From positions 682,001-746,000 of the forward strand of contig NZ_GG665866.1 in assembly GCF_000160115.1 (NCBI RefSeq): DNA of 64,000 bases, written 5' to 3'. Both the position numbers and the translations under genes were made by a program. Shown one piece after another: positions 62,765-64,000 of the stretch (position 1 is the first letter of the stretch; every line of letters begins with the position of its first letter). The stretch is from Shuttleworthella satelles DSM 14600. Lineage in GTDB: Bacteria; Bacillota; Clostridia; Lachnospirales; Lachnospiraceae. The notes beneath the pieces were generated by a model. That model had not been told where the DNA came from. It did not search any database and saw nothing but the letters and a program-made list of their open reading frames with translations.

Positions 62765-64000
62765 CCGGGAGTCCGTTCTCCTTATTGCGATAGGCCAGGG
62801 GAGTCATGGCAAAGAGACGCTTGAAGGTGCGGTTGAAATGCTCGACATTGGCATAGCCTGACTCATAGGCGATGCTCTCCACCGTGGCGACGCCGTTCTT
62901 GAGCAGGCCCTTCGCTCTCTTCATCCGCTCTGCCGTCACATGCTCACCGAAGGTCTTGCCGGATTTTTCCCTGATGTATTTGGAGACATAGGGCTCTGAC
63001 AGGTGGAAGGTCTTTGACATGGTCTCCAGGGTGACATTCCGATAGTTCTTGCGAATAAAGTCGAGCATATCTGTAAGCCTTGCATCCGCACTCTTATCCT
63101 GCGCGGCGATCTTCGGCAGCTGGTTGACCGCGACACAGAGGGCATGGATTGAGGCAGTCAGAATATCCTCATTGATTCCCGCTCCCCAGAAATCCCTCTC
63201 GCTCGTAGAAATTCCCACGTAGGCAATTGCCTTGGAGGCAGACCCTCTTGACAGGGTATGCTCTTCGTAGGCAACCAGTTCATAGCTGACGCCGAAGAAT
63301 TCCTTCACCGCGTTGGAGGCCGCGTCCAGGCGTCCGTTCCCGATGGCCTCCACTTTGCTCACATGGTCTCCTCTGCGAATCTCTACCTGGGCGACAACCG
63401 CCTCCCCCATACGCTTGAACTCCGCGTCCTCGACCGCGAAATAGGGCATGGGGTCCACAAACCTGGCCCGAAAGGCCTTATAGACCTCGTCCGGCGACAG
63501 TTCCTGATGGGTCTCGTCGGATACCTGCTTGATGGCATAGCCCACGGACTCCTTCATCTTGGCGGGAAGGGTCAAGGCAAAGTTGTGCTGGAGGATATAG
63601 CTCACGCCGCCCTTGCCGGACTGGGAGTTGATGCGAATGACATCCTTATCATAATTGCGGCCGACATCCTTGGGGTCAATGGGCAGATAGGGAACCGTCC
63701 ATGGCTCGCCCTGCGTCTCTCTCTCTCTGGCTGCCATCCCCTTGGCGATCGCGTCCTGATGAGAACCGGAGAACGCGGAGAAGACAAGGTCTCCAGCATA
63801 GGGCTGGCGGGCAGGAACACGCATCTGTGTCAGGCGCTCATAGGTCCCCCGAACCTTCGGCATATCCGAAAAATCCAGTCCCGGATCGACGCCGTAGGAA
63901 TAGAGATTCATCGCCAAGGTCACAAGATCCACATTGCCGGTCCTCTCTCCATTGCCGAAGAGTGTCCCCTCAACGCGCTCCACTCCCGCGAGGCAGCAGA
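62739..64000 (-). CDS. leuA: 2-isopropylmalate synthase C-terminal part fused to AraC-type HTH domain (N-terminus beyond window)
   Basis: The frame is open to the window edge (the visible part begins CCLAGVERVEGTLFGNGERT). Residues counted from the in-frame GTG at 63983: 1-170, end of the catalytic barrel and linker of 2-isopropylmalate synthase with LFGNGERTGNVDLVTLAMN, SGSHQDAIAKGM and SGKGGVSYIL; about 185-295, the leucine-binding LeuA_dimer domain with GNGRLDAASNAVKEF, AYEEHTLSRGSASKA and WGAGINEDILTASI; about 305-405, a complete AraC-type double HTH with LETMSKTFHLSEPYVSKYI, AERMKRAKGLL and SGYANVEHFNRTFKRLF, TPLAYR. No frame break is seen. The fusion is unusual. thrS follows but has its own promoter. 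Confidence 0.93.
   Translation of the reverse strand, partial: CCLAGVERVEGTLFGNGERTGNVDLVTLAMNLYSYGVDPGLDFSDMPKVRGTYERLTQMRVPARQPYAGDLVFSAFSGSHQDAIAKGMAARERETQGEPWTVPYLPIDPKDVGRNYDKDVIRINSQSGKGGVSYILQHNFALTLPAKMKESVGYAIKQVSDETHQELSPDEVYKAFRARFVDPMPYFAVEDAEFKRMGEAVVAQVEIRRGDHVSKVEAIGNGRLDAASNAVKEFFGVSYELVAYEEHTLSRGSASKAIAYVGISTSERDFWGAGINEDILTASIHALCVAVNQLPKIAAQDKSADARLTDMLDFIRKNYRNVTLETMSKTFHLSEPYVSKYIREKSGKTFGEHVTAERMKRAKGLLKNGVATVESIAYESGYANVEHFNRTFKRLFAMTPLAYRNKENGLPVDKKRRKS

Overview
The window looks like a chromosomal segment of a low-to-mid GC Gram-positive anaerobe, most likely a clostridial (Lachnospiraceae-like) Firmicute. The support is T-box leaders before two tRNA synthetase genes, a CIRCE/HrcA-type clpB promoter, a NiaR repressor, the paired GlgC/GlgD glycogen enzymes, RpiR regulation, strong GGAGG ribosome sites and sigma-A promoters spaced by 17 bp. 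I see no phage, insertion sequence, rRNA, tRNA or CRISPR array. Most genes are on the minus strand.

Layout, left to right. 0-10 kb: the start of a YefM/Phd antitoxin gene, ileS behind an isoleucine T-box, a small membrane protein, a family 2 glycosyltransferase, mutY, an orphan PTS EIIC-like membrane protein next to niaR, and a solitary crotonase. 10.5-20 kb: a full sialic acid/amino sugar operon read right to left (rpiR, nagB, nanE, ABC binding protein, two permeases, nanA, ROK kinase, nagA). 20-30 kb: glycogen synthesis (glgB-glgC-glgD-glgA), an alpha/beta hydrolase and a cytoplasmic pullulanase. 29-35 kb: proC, rarA, a MATE exporter, proB, a TraX-like protein. 35-43 kb: clpB, a DUF2007-like/metallo-beta-lactamase fusion, uppP, an AI-2E-type exporter and a PIN/NYN-like protein with a long low-complexity linker. 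43-48 kb: a membrane Ser/Thr kinase coupled to an Ig-like surface protein, then a more AT-rich accessory patch with a YcxB-like protein, a small ORF and a self-inhibited Fic protein. 49-56.5 kb: a split ThrE exporter, an L,D-transpeptidase, and a LanFEG-type ABC transporter with its two-component system. 56.7-64 kb: a MurE/D-aspartate ligase/Asp racemase cluster, thrS behind a threonine T-box, and the C-terminal part of 2-isopropylmalate synthase fused to an AraC-type DNA-binding domain.

How the genes fit together. Sialic acid taken up by the ABC system would be cleaved by NanA, phosphorylated by the ROK kinase, epimerised by NanE and passed through NagA and NagB to fructose-6-phosphate; two near-identical motifs overlap the -35 boxes of rpiR and nanE and probably bind RpiR. 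The cell-wall genes suggest a Lys-type peptidoglycan bearing a D-aspartate branch: MurE lacks the DNPR signature of diaminopimelate enzymes, the ATP-grasp protein resembles the D-aspartate ligase of Enterococcus faecium, and a racemase supplies D-Asp. An L,D-transpeptidase lies 5 kb away.

The most unusual object is the LeuA-AraC fusion at the right edge: a leucine-biosynthetic enzyme with its leucine-binding regulatory domain followed directly by a two-HTH AraC domain, which suggests an enzyme that also acts as a leucine-responsive transcription factor. All functional statements are from reading the sequence; no database search was run.
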